Below, one piece after another: positions 1 to 11,920 of a stretch of DNA of 64,000 nt (position 1 is the stretch's first letter; every line of letters starts with the position of its first letter). The position numbers and the translations under genes are program-made. The stretch is from positions 4,743,501 through 4,807,500 of the forward strand of contig CM076148.1 of NCBI GenBank assembly GCA_038025085.1, read 5' to 3'. Source of the stretch: Tetragonia tetragonoides. Its lineage: Eukaryota > Streptophyta > Magnoliopsida > Caryophyllales > Aizoaceae. The notes under the pieces are model-generated. The model ran no database searches and was not told the DNA's origin. It saw nothing but the letters and a program-made list of their open reading frames with translations.

Positions 1-84
1 GGAATGGTTGTAAGGGAACGAATTCTGCGTACTTTGGTGCTTATAGGAGGGGAGCTCTGGAATTGGTCACTTTGACAGTTCAAT
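1..84 (+). CDS. Possible 3' end of a plus-strand gene (27 codons, unidentified)
   Basis: Frame 3 is open from the window edge and ends with TGA at 82-84. The residues read from the edge begin NGCKGTNSAYFGAYRRGA. The downstream DNA is T-rich, like a plant 3' UTR. An open run of this length can easily occur by chance, and I do not recognise the residues. If real, the gene is convergent with the SCAMP gene, whose stop is about 1.1 kb away. Confidence 0.2.
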
Positions 85-1185
85 GATTATGCTTTGCTTT
101 TATTATTCTTGTAATTTTGTTCTCATTTTACTTGTTTTTCTAATTTTCTTCAGTGTATTGGATCTTTGAAATGTTGGACTGCTTTTAAGCATAGCTCTTT
201 GATTTGGAGCTTTGGCTCTACTTTAATGAAAAAATGAGTATCATCAAGGGGAAGGGGGAAAAAAGTTTGTAAAGCATTGATGATAATTTTCCTACATTGG
301 TAAAAGGACAATCACCAGTCATGGATTATTCCATTGGTAGATGTCAACAATATCAAGTTGGCATCAGGATGAGAAACTGTCATGACCAGTTGTGAAATCT
401 CATTATGGAGATGTGAACAACGATGACCAAAGTTCACAGAGCTTGTTATACACTGTTTAAAGCCCATGGGAAAAATGGAAGATACTGATTATGGACGTCT
501 TCTTTTTCAATGGACTGAACTTGACCAAACCGAGTCAATTACAGAGTAACTGGAAAAGAATACATTCTATATGACTGATAATGTCCACATTGTCATTGGA
601 AGTGGCAAAATATCCACTTTAACATAAACCAACGTGCTCAATATAAGATGCATATATTTTAGGTCATTCTCAAATAGATTTAACTACCAATCCATTTGAT
701 ATAAAATTCCTCCGAATGTCTCAGACTGCGAATAAAGATGCTCAGTGACTAAAAGGCCAGGAAATCTTCGTAGCAAACACACAAGACAGAGCAACAAATG
801 CGAACCTTCTTCCGTAAAGTCTAGTTAGCTGTTAAACGTAACGACATCTGCTACTCGCTTCTAGGTTTATGATGTTGCTGCAAGAAATGAGCTAAAGTGG
901 CCATTGTGCGTGCCAGTGCGAGTATTAGACATGAACATAGATATACATGAAGGTTTAAGAATTATTTATACACCAACCAAAACCGCTTTCAATTCAACTA
1001 TAAAAATGCATGAATCAGAAAATAATGTACCTAACCCATTATAACACAGCCCTCCCTCAATCCACCACCATAAAATGGGAAAAAACATACGACAAATATG
1101 TAACATGTATGAAAATGCCCAGCTGTAAGCTGATTAGTTCCTCTACCATACACAAGGTCACTATCCTGAGTCAGATAGGCGTGTG
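85..1185. other. Convergent intergenic region and SCAMP 3' UTR
   Basis: AT-rich DNA with no convincing coding exon on either strand. The part nearest 1185 should be the 3' UTR of the minus-strand SCAMP gene. I see no clear repeat boundary. Confidence 0.5.
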
Positions 1186-4100
1186 TTAAAATGCAGCCCT
1201 CATGGCGCCTCTTGCAGCCTCTTTCTTCATTTGCGCTGCCTGGCCACTGCCACGGAAGTACATGTATACTTGCTGCAAATCCATGTAATCAGTATTAATA
1301 AGAGAAGCGCGAAAAGTTTCTAGAAAGTGTTCACATATTAGAGCATGTACTAAGGAAACATGGAATGATGGGGAAGACCTGAATAACCCATACGCTCAGC
1401 AACGACTCAAGGCAGAACAGTCCAAATCCAATGAAGTAGAAGATCTAAGCAATAAGGGAGTTGGTTGAAACAAAATAAGAGCTATGCATAAAGATGAGTT
1501 CTGAATAATCAATCCGAAAAAAAAAGGTGAAATATAAACTCCAGTTTGATTAATATCCAAACTGAAAATTAAGAAGAATTTGAAATTACCCCCACTATGG
1601 CTTTGCTACCAATAAGATCAATGGCTGGAAGGATTCCACTGTAGAAAAGAGAAAGCAAGAGTTAGCTGTTGAAAACTCTTTTGAAAGTCATTAGCTCTAC
1701 CATATTAATTCTGATAAATTATGCTTTCAGATTAAAAAAACAGTGTACAAAATATAGCACTTACGCGAGGGATTTCCCTTTAAAGACTATAGGGGGAGCA
1801 ACAGCAGCAAAGATACAGAAGGCAATGTGAAGCTGCATGAAGGCAAGGGAAAAAAAAAAATGAATATCACGTGTTTTCTCAAGAGTTAGATTGCAACACA
1901 CCATCCATTGAAGTGTTGAAGCGTTACCAAATAAAACATGAAAAACCATCCGAAGTGCAAAGCACTTTCAGTCCTACAGGAAAGATTCGAGGCTATTTTC
2001 AGTGGATCAGTGTGAAATACAAATAACTTCTAGAATGATATTTAATAAGTGTATTCAGTACCTGAAAGCCCGATAAAGTGGTCGGTACCATAAAACATAT
2101 GCACCCGGGACACCTGATATGAAGTAAATGATAGCAAGGAACCAGATAGTCGCATCTGGAACAAATAATGTTTTAAACCAATTAAAAAAATATCCCAATA
2201 CCATTGCAAAATGAAGTAGTACGTAGCATAGCAAGGACAAGCAGCAAAAGCATTAACTCACCACCACCCTTTATCCAAGCTGTAGTAACTGCCACAATAT
2301 TCCAGGTAAGACACAGCGTCAACCCTGCATAGATCCGAACTCTCTAAAATGTCAGAGAAATCTGATTTGAAAAGGTTTACGGTAAACATAGATGATGAGT
2401 CGTACCCAAATAATAATAATAGATGATGAGAAAGCGGTTCAATTAGACAGTTAATAAAGTTAACCAATCATCAGCCATTAGCTGCTGTACAAATGGTGGA
2501 AATAACAAATGCCTGGGATAAGTGCAGCATTCAACCACATATTCTAGAAAATCCCAAGAAGTAGGGGGAAAAAAGCCCTTAGTTGCATGCTTTCTTAATG
2601 CTGTAAATGTTTCTATAGCCCCAGGTTGAAGTTTAGAGTTATAGCAAGCATCTTTTAGAGCTTAAACGGATGTTGATTTTACAATAATCTCCTCCAGAAA
2701 TTAAAAACAGAGAACCATTACACATATATAGAAAGCTTAGTAGTCAACAAAATTAATTGGGAATTACAAAAACACATCTTTTCGAAATGCATCATGTACA
2801 ATTAAAAGAAAGAGATCCAAAAGAAGGACATCACACCTAGCAATGTTGAAAAAGCTGTGTATTGCAACCTCTGCAGATGGATTGGTATTTCATTCGCAAT
2901 ATCATGATGAATGATTGGGAAAAATGGAGGCCAATTCTTCTCGTCGAGAACAATTCCAGCTGTAAAGTGAAAGTAGACATCAGCAACCACACCACATAGC
3001 CGGTATCTACAGCTTTTGAAATAAAATGTAAAAGAGAGGTCTACTGTCCCCCGCCCCCCAAGGAAGAGCAATACACAGGGACAATGACCCAAAAGCACGT
3101 AGCAGTGAGGTACGTAAGCCTAAACAAAAAAATCTTTTGTACCTCGTGATGCAGCTTCTTCTTTCCGCTTAATTGCCTGCATTAATCAAGAAGAGTGATT
3201 AGAAGGTAGTTATCAGGACAGTTGAATCTGAAACCAGATTGTTAACACGTTCAGGTATAAGGCTTAGATTAAGCCACTGCATGAATACTAGAACGAAATG
3301 GTGGTGAATATTGTTTTTGAATGTGCACAATGGCACTATTTAAATCGTGTCTTGCTTTTGACAAGGAAAGAACAGAACTACCTATCAAGCAGTCAGCACT
3401 AGAGTTTAAAAACAGGAAAAGATGCCTGTTTGACAAGTCCAATCCAAGTGCTCAACAGCAATACCACTGCATTGGCAAAGATTAGCAAAAAGAAGTTACC
3501 TCTTCTCTTTTTCTCAACTCAGCCTCCTTAGCTTGGAGTTCTTTCTCTTTCTTCTTTAAATCCTAAAAGAAAAAATCATCAACGATATGAATCATGAGTG
3601 GCACAAAAATGGGGAAAAGTAAAAACAAAAAGATACAAGTACATCAAACAACATTGAAGGTAAATTTTTTTGCAGCTACCTTTCCTGAATCAAGAGGAAT
3701 ATCAACAGTCGCAGTAGGATTGTAGAAGTCAGCCGGCTCAGGAGGGAGAGGCGAGAGCCTTGAATTTGAGGCTGGAGGAACACTTCCAGGATTCTGGACA
3801 ACCCCGTAAAACGTTGACATCAATTGAGCAGATTAATCTCAACAAACTCAACAAGCATGCCGATAAATAAACATGAACAGCTCATCAAATCACTCAAAAT
3901 TAACTTAAAAGGCAATGCACAACTCCCACCAGAAAATCAAGAGAAACTTGGAAGAGCGTGTTAACAAGGTTCAACAGTGGAAACGAAAATCTCCAAGAAT
4001 GAATAAAGGGTTACTAGGAGTAAAATCGGGGGGGGGGGGACACGAGAAAAAAGCAGAATATAAAACAAACTGCTCTGATATCAGTGTGGACCTTCAGAAA

Positions 4101-5426
4101 ATAAGTAATATCAGATGCTTGAAATAGATGAGCAGCATCTATCACAGCCCCCATTCAGCATATAATAGCATTTTACAGCAAGCCATGTTAGGCAGTCCTA
4201 TCCTGTCACTCTAGTAGTTAATAATACATGACTGTTATTGTTGACAATTCAACAAGAGCTGTTAATGCAATGTTGTGTTTCATATCTACATGTTACAACT
4301 GCTCCTGTTAGATCAGTAACTGATTGAAATAACTTCACCATCAAATTGCAAGTTCTTCTGGAGAGGGTCCTCCCTATTCCCACGAACAGTATTTCTTTTG
4401 AGACTACATGAACATTTGCCAAAAATATCTGTTCGGGACCTCCTTTTTTCACTATGACAATAAGATATCTCAATGTTACATTATTGGATGCTTTAGTTAC
4501 TTTTCCGTTTCATGTGATGTTGAAACTCTTCACACCACATGTCCCAGCCACGTGAAAGCAGCAATCATGGGATATGAGTTATGATTAAGCGCCTTTGTCC
4601 GAGCTGCAGCGTCATAAAACATCCCTTAAGCCCAATTGGCATTCCGAAACTCCCAATTGCACTCGTTACCCTTAGAAGACTGATAAATGATATTACACCC
4701 CCAATATTTAGCCAAAGATTTACCTAGATATCAAGTACCCATAACTTTAACCATGGATTACGATGGACTACATTGAATGACTCATCAGTCTTTTGCTTCC
4801 CTTTTTAGTCAATTAAAACCCATAACATACCTTACCTCAGTGCCCCGGGCCCCCTATTCCCAGCTATGGGCTATGGCAGGGTAGGGGCGGCGGCACGCGG
4901 CAATTATTTTGCAATTGTCTATAATCTGTTCCGGTCTAAAGCAAAATCTTCTTTATTCGTTTTCTTTATCTAGCAAAAAATAAATGACTAAAAGTTTTCT
5001 AAGTCAAGCTGTTTTTAAAAAAGAACAAAAGGCCACAAAGTGCCTTCACTCTTCGCCCCACACATCGATTAAAGCATCATGTTAAAATCATTAACACAAA
5101 AAAGGACACTCATTGCTTACGGGCATATAAAAGGCTCCTCCAGAAAAGTTTGACGGGCCTGAAGATTTGGCCTTCTGCTCCTGGTGAAGATGAAAAAAAA
5201 TCAGTAACATGTATTTACAAATCGGTGTGCAGTTTTACTGAGCACAAAAAAGTGCTTCGCTACACTAAAGAAGGTTGAGCACAGTATGAACTATGAAGTA
5301 GCAATCTAGAAATAGCTTATTCTCTTTGAATTGAAAATTAGGCATAATCAATAATGCCCTCTAAAATTCTAGGTAGACCACTATAATTCTGTTTGCGGAG
5401 ATTGGACCTCTAGGACTAGGTGTGAC

Positions 5427-5519
<93 letters not shown>

Positions 5520-6833
5520 TTCAGTGCACAGTTGATTTAAAAAAAAAACACTTCATTATCCACCTATCATTACTAATGCTATAACTACAAGTCTACAAGT
5601 GTAAATTCAGGATAACTTTGGGCATATAACCATAATTCATTACTCTGGTGTAAAAATGAAATATTTTTCTTCCTTGGGACATCCAAAGATATAAACAATG
5701 AGGCAATGAATTTATTCCCTTACAGAGGCAGTGGTACATGTATTTTTTTTATAAAGCCCTCTTCAATCCAATCTTTCATGACTTCCTAACCTTGCAAACT
5801 CAGCTGATAGCCATCACTCTAAAGTAGAGATACCGTCAACCCCTACATCTAAACGAGGGAGCAGAAAGTTGGCCTCGCAAATCAAATTGCTCAAATGATC
5901 TCCAAAAAATCAAGTAAGCATTCTAAGTGTCAAACATCTTCACAAGGTTTCTCTCTATTATCGTTTCTAACTTTACATACAAGAAGACACTCCATCATAA
6001 AACTTCCTTACAATCAAACTACTTCAGCAGAACCAAACTCCCCAACTCAGTAATATTAAGCTGCCAACATGTTCTCATATATTTCAAATGCAAGCTTCAG
6101 ACAATCTTACAGTTACAACACAAACACCAGATTGATCCTATCACTTGTAGGTTTTAGCCTGGTTGGATTATACAAGATATCTTTAATCAAACCTCCAAAG
6201 GAGAAATGAATATCCCTCTCTGGCAAAAGCTCCCAGAAAACCATTTCGACCGCCAAGGTTACTCCGACTTGAGTGTGAGGCATCAGCAACGAGTGCAGAT
6301 CCGAGGTTCGGACCTGAACGCTTCTCAGAGCTCCCTCAAGTACTAATCCCACATGGAGACCTTGGAGGGTCATACTCATACATCAAGCGTCCATGTACCA
6401 CAGTATACCACTAGATTAACAAATAAACACAAAACGCACCCTATTGTGATCAAAGAGCAAGAACTCATCGACTAAACTAGTCATAAAACTTAACTAATTA
6501 TGGTTCCATAAACATCATTACTCACTCTACTACTTAAACTCAATCTACAACATCAAAAGCTAACCCCAGATCTGATTTTTTACCAAACAAATCAAAAACC
6601 CCAAAATCACAACAACCCAGAATCAATCAAAACAAATAAGCAGTAACAGCACCAAAAAGCACCAAACTTTAACTACCCCAGATCAATACTAGAAATGAAC
6701 CCAATTGGAAAACAAAAAATTAATAAAATGGCAACTTTCATGAAGATAATAAAGGGTTGTCGGTGAGATAACTTACAGAAAATGGATTGACTTCTTCTTC
6801 ATCAAAAGGGTTGGGATCGTAACGCCCTGCCAT
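1186..6833 (-). CDS. SCAMP: Secretory carrier-associated membrane protein (SCAMP), 13 exons, 307 aa
   Basis: A four-pass membrane protein of the secretory and endocytic pathway (trans-Golgi, early endosome, plasma membrane); the role is inferred from the family. Coding exons in transcript order are 6777-6833, 5121-5180, 3680-3793, 3500-3562, 3143-3176, 2837-2959, 2262-2324, 2062-2155, 1928-1973, 1765-1832, 1590-1638, 1379-1444 and 1186-1272. All junctions are GT..AG, the phases agree, and the total is 924 bp. The N-terminus [18 protein letters not shown] carries two NPF motifs, which in this family bind EH-domain proteins. A charged coiled coil follows (about residues 78-109), then the conserved [17 protein letters not shown] segment before the membrane helices, the [16 protein letters not shown] loop between helices 2 and 3, and helices around [17 protein letters not shown] and [17 protein letters not shown]. 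The tail ends [11 protein letters not shown]. Length and domain order are normal for plant SCAMPs. The first ATG of the NPF exon is the start; no upstream coding exon is needed. Confidence 0.95.
5431..5518. repeat. (TA)44 microsatellite in SCAMP intron 1
   Basis: An uninterrupted run of TA dinucleotides about 88 bp long, inside the 1.6-kb first coding intron of the SCAMP gene. It is probably length-polymorphic. Confidence 0.97.
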
Positions 6834-7120
6834 TTTTAGATCCTCTCAAGAACACACCCAAATTGTGAACAAATAGAAACCCCAAATCAAATATCACCAA
6901 TAACTGAAGTATGAGAAAGAAAAAGGAGAGAGTTTGAGGAAGAGAGAGAGAGAATTGATTGAAGAGGAAGCAAGCAAATGAAAGAAAGAAAATTGATTAA
7001 TAAACAGAGAATTAAAACACAAATTGTAAAGAAGAAGGGTTTTTGGTCAGCAAAAATTTCTTCCTTTTGAATATTGGGATACACGGATGACTTTTCCAGA
7101 TAATGAAGTCATGTGCCTTC
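6834..7120 (-). promoter_or_regulatory. SCAMP 5' leader and proximal promoter
   Basis: Directly upstream of the SCAMP ATG. On the minus strand it is pyrimidine-rich, with a CTCTCTCTCTC run complementary to 6940-6953, as is common in plant 5' UTRs and core promoters. I cannot place a TATA box or transcription start with confidence. Confidence 0.35.
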
Positions 7121-8664
7121 CATCGGCATCTTATTTTTGCCTCTCTTTTTTTCTTTTTTCTTTTTTCTTTTTTCGTTTTTTAATATTTTGTTGAGAAATC
7201 TAATTACCAATAATAAAATTAAAACATAATTATTGTTGAAAAGAAAATTGATACTCTCTAGGACAAAGCCGTACAAAGATTTGCATTGGCCTAGATACGT
7301 CTATTATTTGTCTCCCCCTTTGTGCACAAGCTAGATTTTGGTGTAAAATCACTCGCGATTTAAGGTAAATTTACTTTTTCTTTTTGTCAAATGAGTTTTT
7401 CTGGTTGTTTTATAGCGGTTTATGAAATCGTTTTTGACGTAAATACTTCTTCGAATTGTTAAGGACAGGAAGTGATTGGCGAGTATGAGATAAATATGAG
7501 GCATGAAGATTTGTATATGTATAAGTCGTAAGGTTAGTGAGGCAGTGTTCCTTTCAACGGAAAACATTGCTAAATTGGTAAACTAATTTTATGTAAAATA
7601 AAAATCATATTGCTAAATTGAACTAAACCTTTATGTAAATTTATTTATTTTCCTAAACTAGAAGTCAAAAGAAATATAGCCTAAAAGATTTGATATAAGA
7701 TAGTGATACTAGCATAATTTCAGAACAATGAGTTAAACTAAGATTTTTATAGTATTTGTATTTCAAAGTGAGCATTTCAAACAACAAAAAATTAATAGCA
7801 CCAAGATTATCACAGTAGATCTAATTTTAATGTTTCACAAGGGGGGAAATGTCGACTATCGTATTAAGGTTTTGTCCTCTTCACCAGTCTTATCTCAATT
7901 AAAATTAGTGAAATTCTACATTTGTCGTTGGAAAGATTTTGAACACAATTTTTTATGAGCATTTTGAACACATGCTTAATGAACCTAATATTGAATGGAT
8001 CTTGACAAATTATAAAGGGTTAAAGGTCAAAAAGGAAAATAATCAATTCAGTTTAAATTTGTTTGAATCAATTAAATTCAACTCAGATTTATTCTAATAG
8101 GTATAACAAGATTCGAACGACTACATCTAAATTATAGATCGATATTTTGATAACTTATATGGAAAATACAATGACGTCTAGATTTATCTGAATTGTACTT
8201 TATTTCCTAGTAGATAACAAAACTAAATATGAATATATACATTGTTGTTTAAATGCATAAGAAATTATTTGTCATTATACTTTGTTAATAACAAAAAATC
8301 ATTTATAATAATTTGTCTTAACAAACCATCTTTATTTATTTTATATTTATTTAGTGTTTTTGATCCTGCAAAATCCCTCACGGTTGGCTTACTATCAATA
8401 AGCAATAATGAACAGCACCAAAAAAAAAAAAAAAGCAATAATGAATGAACTATTTCTTCGATTCAAATTCACTTGGCTTGGACAAGCAAATCCGCAATTT
8501 TCTTTTATCAAAGTCTCAACGTTCTAGACGAATTGTTGTCAAACCCTTTTACTTTCTATTCTAGTATACTAATTCTATTCTCCTATCTTTGACGGTCTCA
8601 TATTTGAAAGTCAGTGAAATACCTTATAACATAAGTAAAACATAGGTTAAATACCTTGACTAAT
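7121..8664. other. AT-rich intergenic DNA
   Basis: Between the SCAMP promoter and a pair of SINEs. Only short open frames occur, without recognisable residues. I see no gene or repeat boundary. Confidence 0.5.
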
Positions 8665-8830
8665 CGTGGGTTGGTTTAGTAGTGTCAGGAGCAAGACTTT
8701 GGTAGGGAGGACTAAGGTTCGATCCCCCACAGCTACGATTAGGAGGAGCGCAAAACCTTAACCCTCGAACCAGCTTCAGAATATTGAAAAATATTTACCA
8801 ATATTTTTGTACCCAAAAAAAAAAAAAAAA
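8665..8830 (+). mobile_element. tRNA-derived SINE
   Basis: A box A-like stretch TTGGTTTAGTAGTG (from 8671) is followed about 35 bp later by a strong box B, GGTTCGATCCC (8716-8726). The unit ends in a run of 16 A (8815-8830). This order of internal polymerase III promoter, body and poly(A) tail defines tRNA-type SINEs. The 5' end is approximate and I could not find a clear target duplication. Confidence 0.7.
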
Positions 8831-9014
8831 CATGCATGAGCCATGTTTTTGTCAGTGGGTAAGCCCTCAATTGCCCTTCCCTTCGCCAAATAGGTTGCAT
8901 TGTTTTGCTTATTAAATACCAGTAAAATACATAGAAAAAGATTGGGATTTAACATATTTGATGTGGCATCCTGATTTTCAAAAAGTTTTAAATAGTTCAT
9001 GGAGTACCAATAAG

Positions 9015-9163
9015 TGGTTGTTATGAGTGGTTTGGTACTCTTATAAGTCTTATTCCTTAAGCAAGTCGAGGGTTCGAATCTTGTGAATGGAGAAACTATT
9101 TAGTAAGAGCACTTTATCCCTTTATTTAGATGAACCTTAGTTAAGCCAAAAAAAAAAAAAAAA
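9015..9163 (+). mobile_element. tRNA-derived SINE (second, different copy)
   Basis: Box A-like GAGTGGTTTGGTACTC (from 9025), box B GGGTTCGAATC (9070-9080) and a 16-A tail (9148-9163). The weak match between GGAGTACC before the unit and GGAGTAAC after the tail may be the target duplication. The body differs from the SINE at 8665-8830. Confidence 0.65.
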
Positions 9164-9930
9164 GTCTCGGGAGTAACTACATACATGTTCCCTTCCCTAC
9201 TCTCAAGAGCACGATTTAGGCATTACCCTATTTTGACCATGTTTGCGTTACAAATTGATCCTCGCTCCCCTTTCTAGAAACAATTGTTGATTTGCTTAAA
9301 ATATTTCTCAAGACGAGTCCCAACTCCCAACAAAATCTCAACTTTGAAGGGTTTTATCTTTCTCATAATTGATTATTTGGTGCAGTTTCCATCCAAAAAT
9401 ATATGGTAGTGCCTTCATACGACAATTAGTTGACAAGGAAATACAAGACAAAGCTTTGGTATGCTTGGATGGACCAAGTTGTTAAGGGAGTAGATTTTGC
9501 TCCTCTTTGGTGGATTAGGTTAGCAAAATGATTTGGCATTACGTGCCTTTTAAAGTGTTTGTATAGAATTTGTAGGCAACTAATCGCTTTACTTGCTCTC
9601 AAAAAAAAAAAAAAAAAAGTCGTTTACCCCAAAGAAGCACTAAAATTTGCCCCAAAAAATATTATTAGTAGTAGAGGAAAGTGGATAATTCAAATTAATT
9701 TGTTTAATTTTCTTTCAACCAAAAGAAAAAAAAAACTACTTATCTTTTAAGAACCCCTTTAGAAAAAAAAGGATCATCTAGCTCGGTAACCAGTTATCAT
9801 TTTATTCATGATAATGTTATACGCAATTAAAATTTGGGTGGAAATAAGAATGGGAAAATATTATCGATCGAAATTTAAAAGTCATATTCTGACAATACAA
9901 AATTTCTTTTACAGCTTACTAAGTGTTTCA
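9164..9930. other. Intergenic DNA
   Basis: No supported gene. A poly(A) run at about 9601-9618 may be the tail of another decayed retroposon, but no polymerase III boxes are visible before it. Confidence 0.4.
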
Positions 9931-9939
9931 TTTAGTTAA

Positions 9940-10414
9940 GGAAAATTTGCGAGAAACACCTAATAAAATGAACGTTTTGCGAAGAAACACTTATTATAAA
10001 AAATTTTTGCACAGAAACACCTAATAAAAACAAAACCTGTAAGTATTACCACCTTAAGTAAGCTTTCGGTCAAATTATAATCTTTTGGTCCCATTTTACC
10101 CTTAATGCATATTGAATAATCACAAAATGTAGCTCAAATTTTGATTTTGGGTTAGAGGAACTTAATTTGTAGTTCAAATTCTATTTAATTTGCCAAATAT
10201 AATAGTAAAGAAATTTGAATTTATTACATAGTTAATTAACAACCTGAGCTATGGGTAAAATTGGAACAAATTATTATGATTTGAAGTAAAAGTGACTTAA
10301 GATGGTAATACTTAGGAGTTTTGTTTTTATTAGGTGTTTCTGCGCAAAGTTAATTATAATAGGTGCATTTTAGCAAAATGTTCATTTTATTAGGTGTTTT
10401 CCCGTAAATTTGTC
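9940..10414. mobile_element. Foldback MITE with 9-bp TSD (Mutator-type)
   Basis: Long terminal inverted repeats of about 115 bp fold the element onto itself. The left arm starts GGAAAATTTGCGAGAAACACC-like and the right arm reads GACAAATTTACGGGAAAACACC-like on the opposite strand; both continue through CTAATAAAATGAAC. The element is flanked by a perfect 9-bp direct repeat TTTAGTTAA (9931-9939 and 10415-10423), the usual footprint of Mutator-like transposases. It has no coding capacity, so it must have been moved in trans. Confidence 0.85.
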
Positions 10415-10423
10415 TTTAGTTAA

Positions 10424-11920
10424 CTCTTAAAGTCAGTCCTAATCGAAGTAAAGAGAGTGAGAGACACATACCGATACCACCCATGTTGTTCATAGATTTA
10501 ATGAGTAACCGGTAAAACTGTCCAACAACCTGTTATAATCTAATCACTCAACCATCATATTCACAGTCCAAAGCCAAACCAGGTGGGACTTCCCGTGCAA
10601 CCCAGGTAATATTTGATAATTGGATAGTGATTGCAGTTTGGTTGTGAGTTGTGACAGTTATGATTATGAATTCCCAGGTGGGGCTTCTTGCTTCCCCCCT
10701 TCTCTCCTGGAAGTGCAAAAGGGACCTTATGGCTGAACTCAATTGCCTTATGGCTGCAGTTCTGACATCTGACCTGTCTGAATGATTTGTAGATTCAGCA
10801 GACTGCTGTAGAACAAATGGTTGAAGCTGTCTGGTATGGGTTTGTTGATAAAGAACATTTCGAAAAAGTAAATAGAAACCTAACGCCTAACCTCACTGTT
10901 AGGAACGATACTCCTAACCACCGGAACATCTCGTAGTTCCTTAGGATCGTTTTACCTTGTTAATAAGAAAAGCTAGATTGAAAATTACATCATATGCAGT
11001 ATACCTCTCAGCTTCTAGTAAGGATTGAAGAAAGTGAGTAGCAAAATACATGGATGACAATTGACAATACACTCAACTCGAGTTTCACTGTTTCACACAT
11101 TCTATGCATCAACACTCCTAATAAAGATCTCAGATTAAAACAAATCAACCAATATGCCTAAAAGAGTAAAAAGGTCATAGATATTATATCAAAATAAAAT
11201 ATGAACATACATCGCTTATATGTGACTTTTTACATATTAAAAATGCCAACTGCTAATCATTATATGCTAACCTATCAAACACTCTTTACATAAACGACTA
11301 ATGTAATCAAGTAGTCAAAACCTGCTTAATATAATGTGCTACTTTGCTAAATGCTAACTACTACTATGAAACAAGGCCTATTATACTTTTTCTCTCTAGA
11401 ATGAAAGGTAGCACAATGAATAACCTCGTACTATTAGCTTGATAGTCAAGGCCTTGGAGCGCAATGGGGAGGCCGTGGCTTAGCGTTCCCTACTTTCAGA
11501 GCCAGCACAAACTGGTAACAAAATCTGCTGACTTGAACAATTCCATTGCCGAATTCTAAACAATCATTCGCATTGACAGGCGCCTGAAGGATTGAGAATC
11601 CGGTGTAATGACATTACCTTTACCCTTAATACTCAAAAACCAATTGAGCCATGAAGGGTAAAGGAAAAGGAAAGGGGAAAGGAGGGTGGAGTGGTGGACT
11701 CAGCAATTTACAAAACAAAATAATGAATTAATTGATTGATGTGGTCCTGTAAATACTAACTACAAGAGAGCAACAGCATTGCAAACAAGAATAGGTAGGT
11801 GTATCAATTTGAGCAAATCTGTGTGCATATGAACCTCCAACTCCAATGTTCCCACGTAAACCTTGGGTGCTTCTGTAGCTCTGACCGGGAACCCCTTATT
11901 CATCTGCTGGCAGAAGAATT
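10424..11920. other. Intergenic DNA and DUF707 3' UTR
   Basis: No supported coding exon. The part just below 11921 should be the 3' UTR of the minus-strand DUF707 gene. The rest is AT-rich without clear repeats. Confidence 0.45.
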
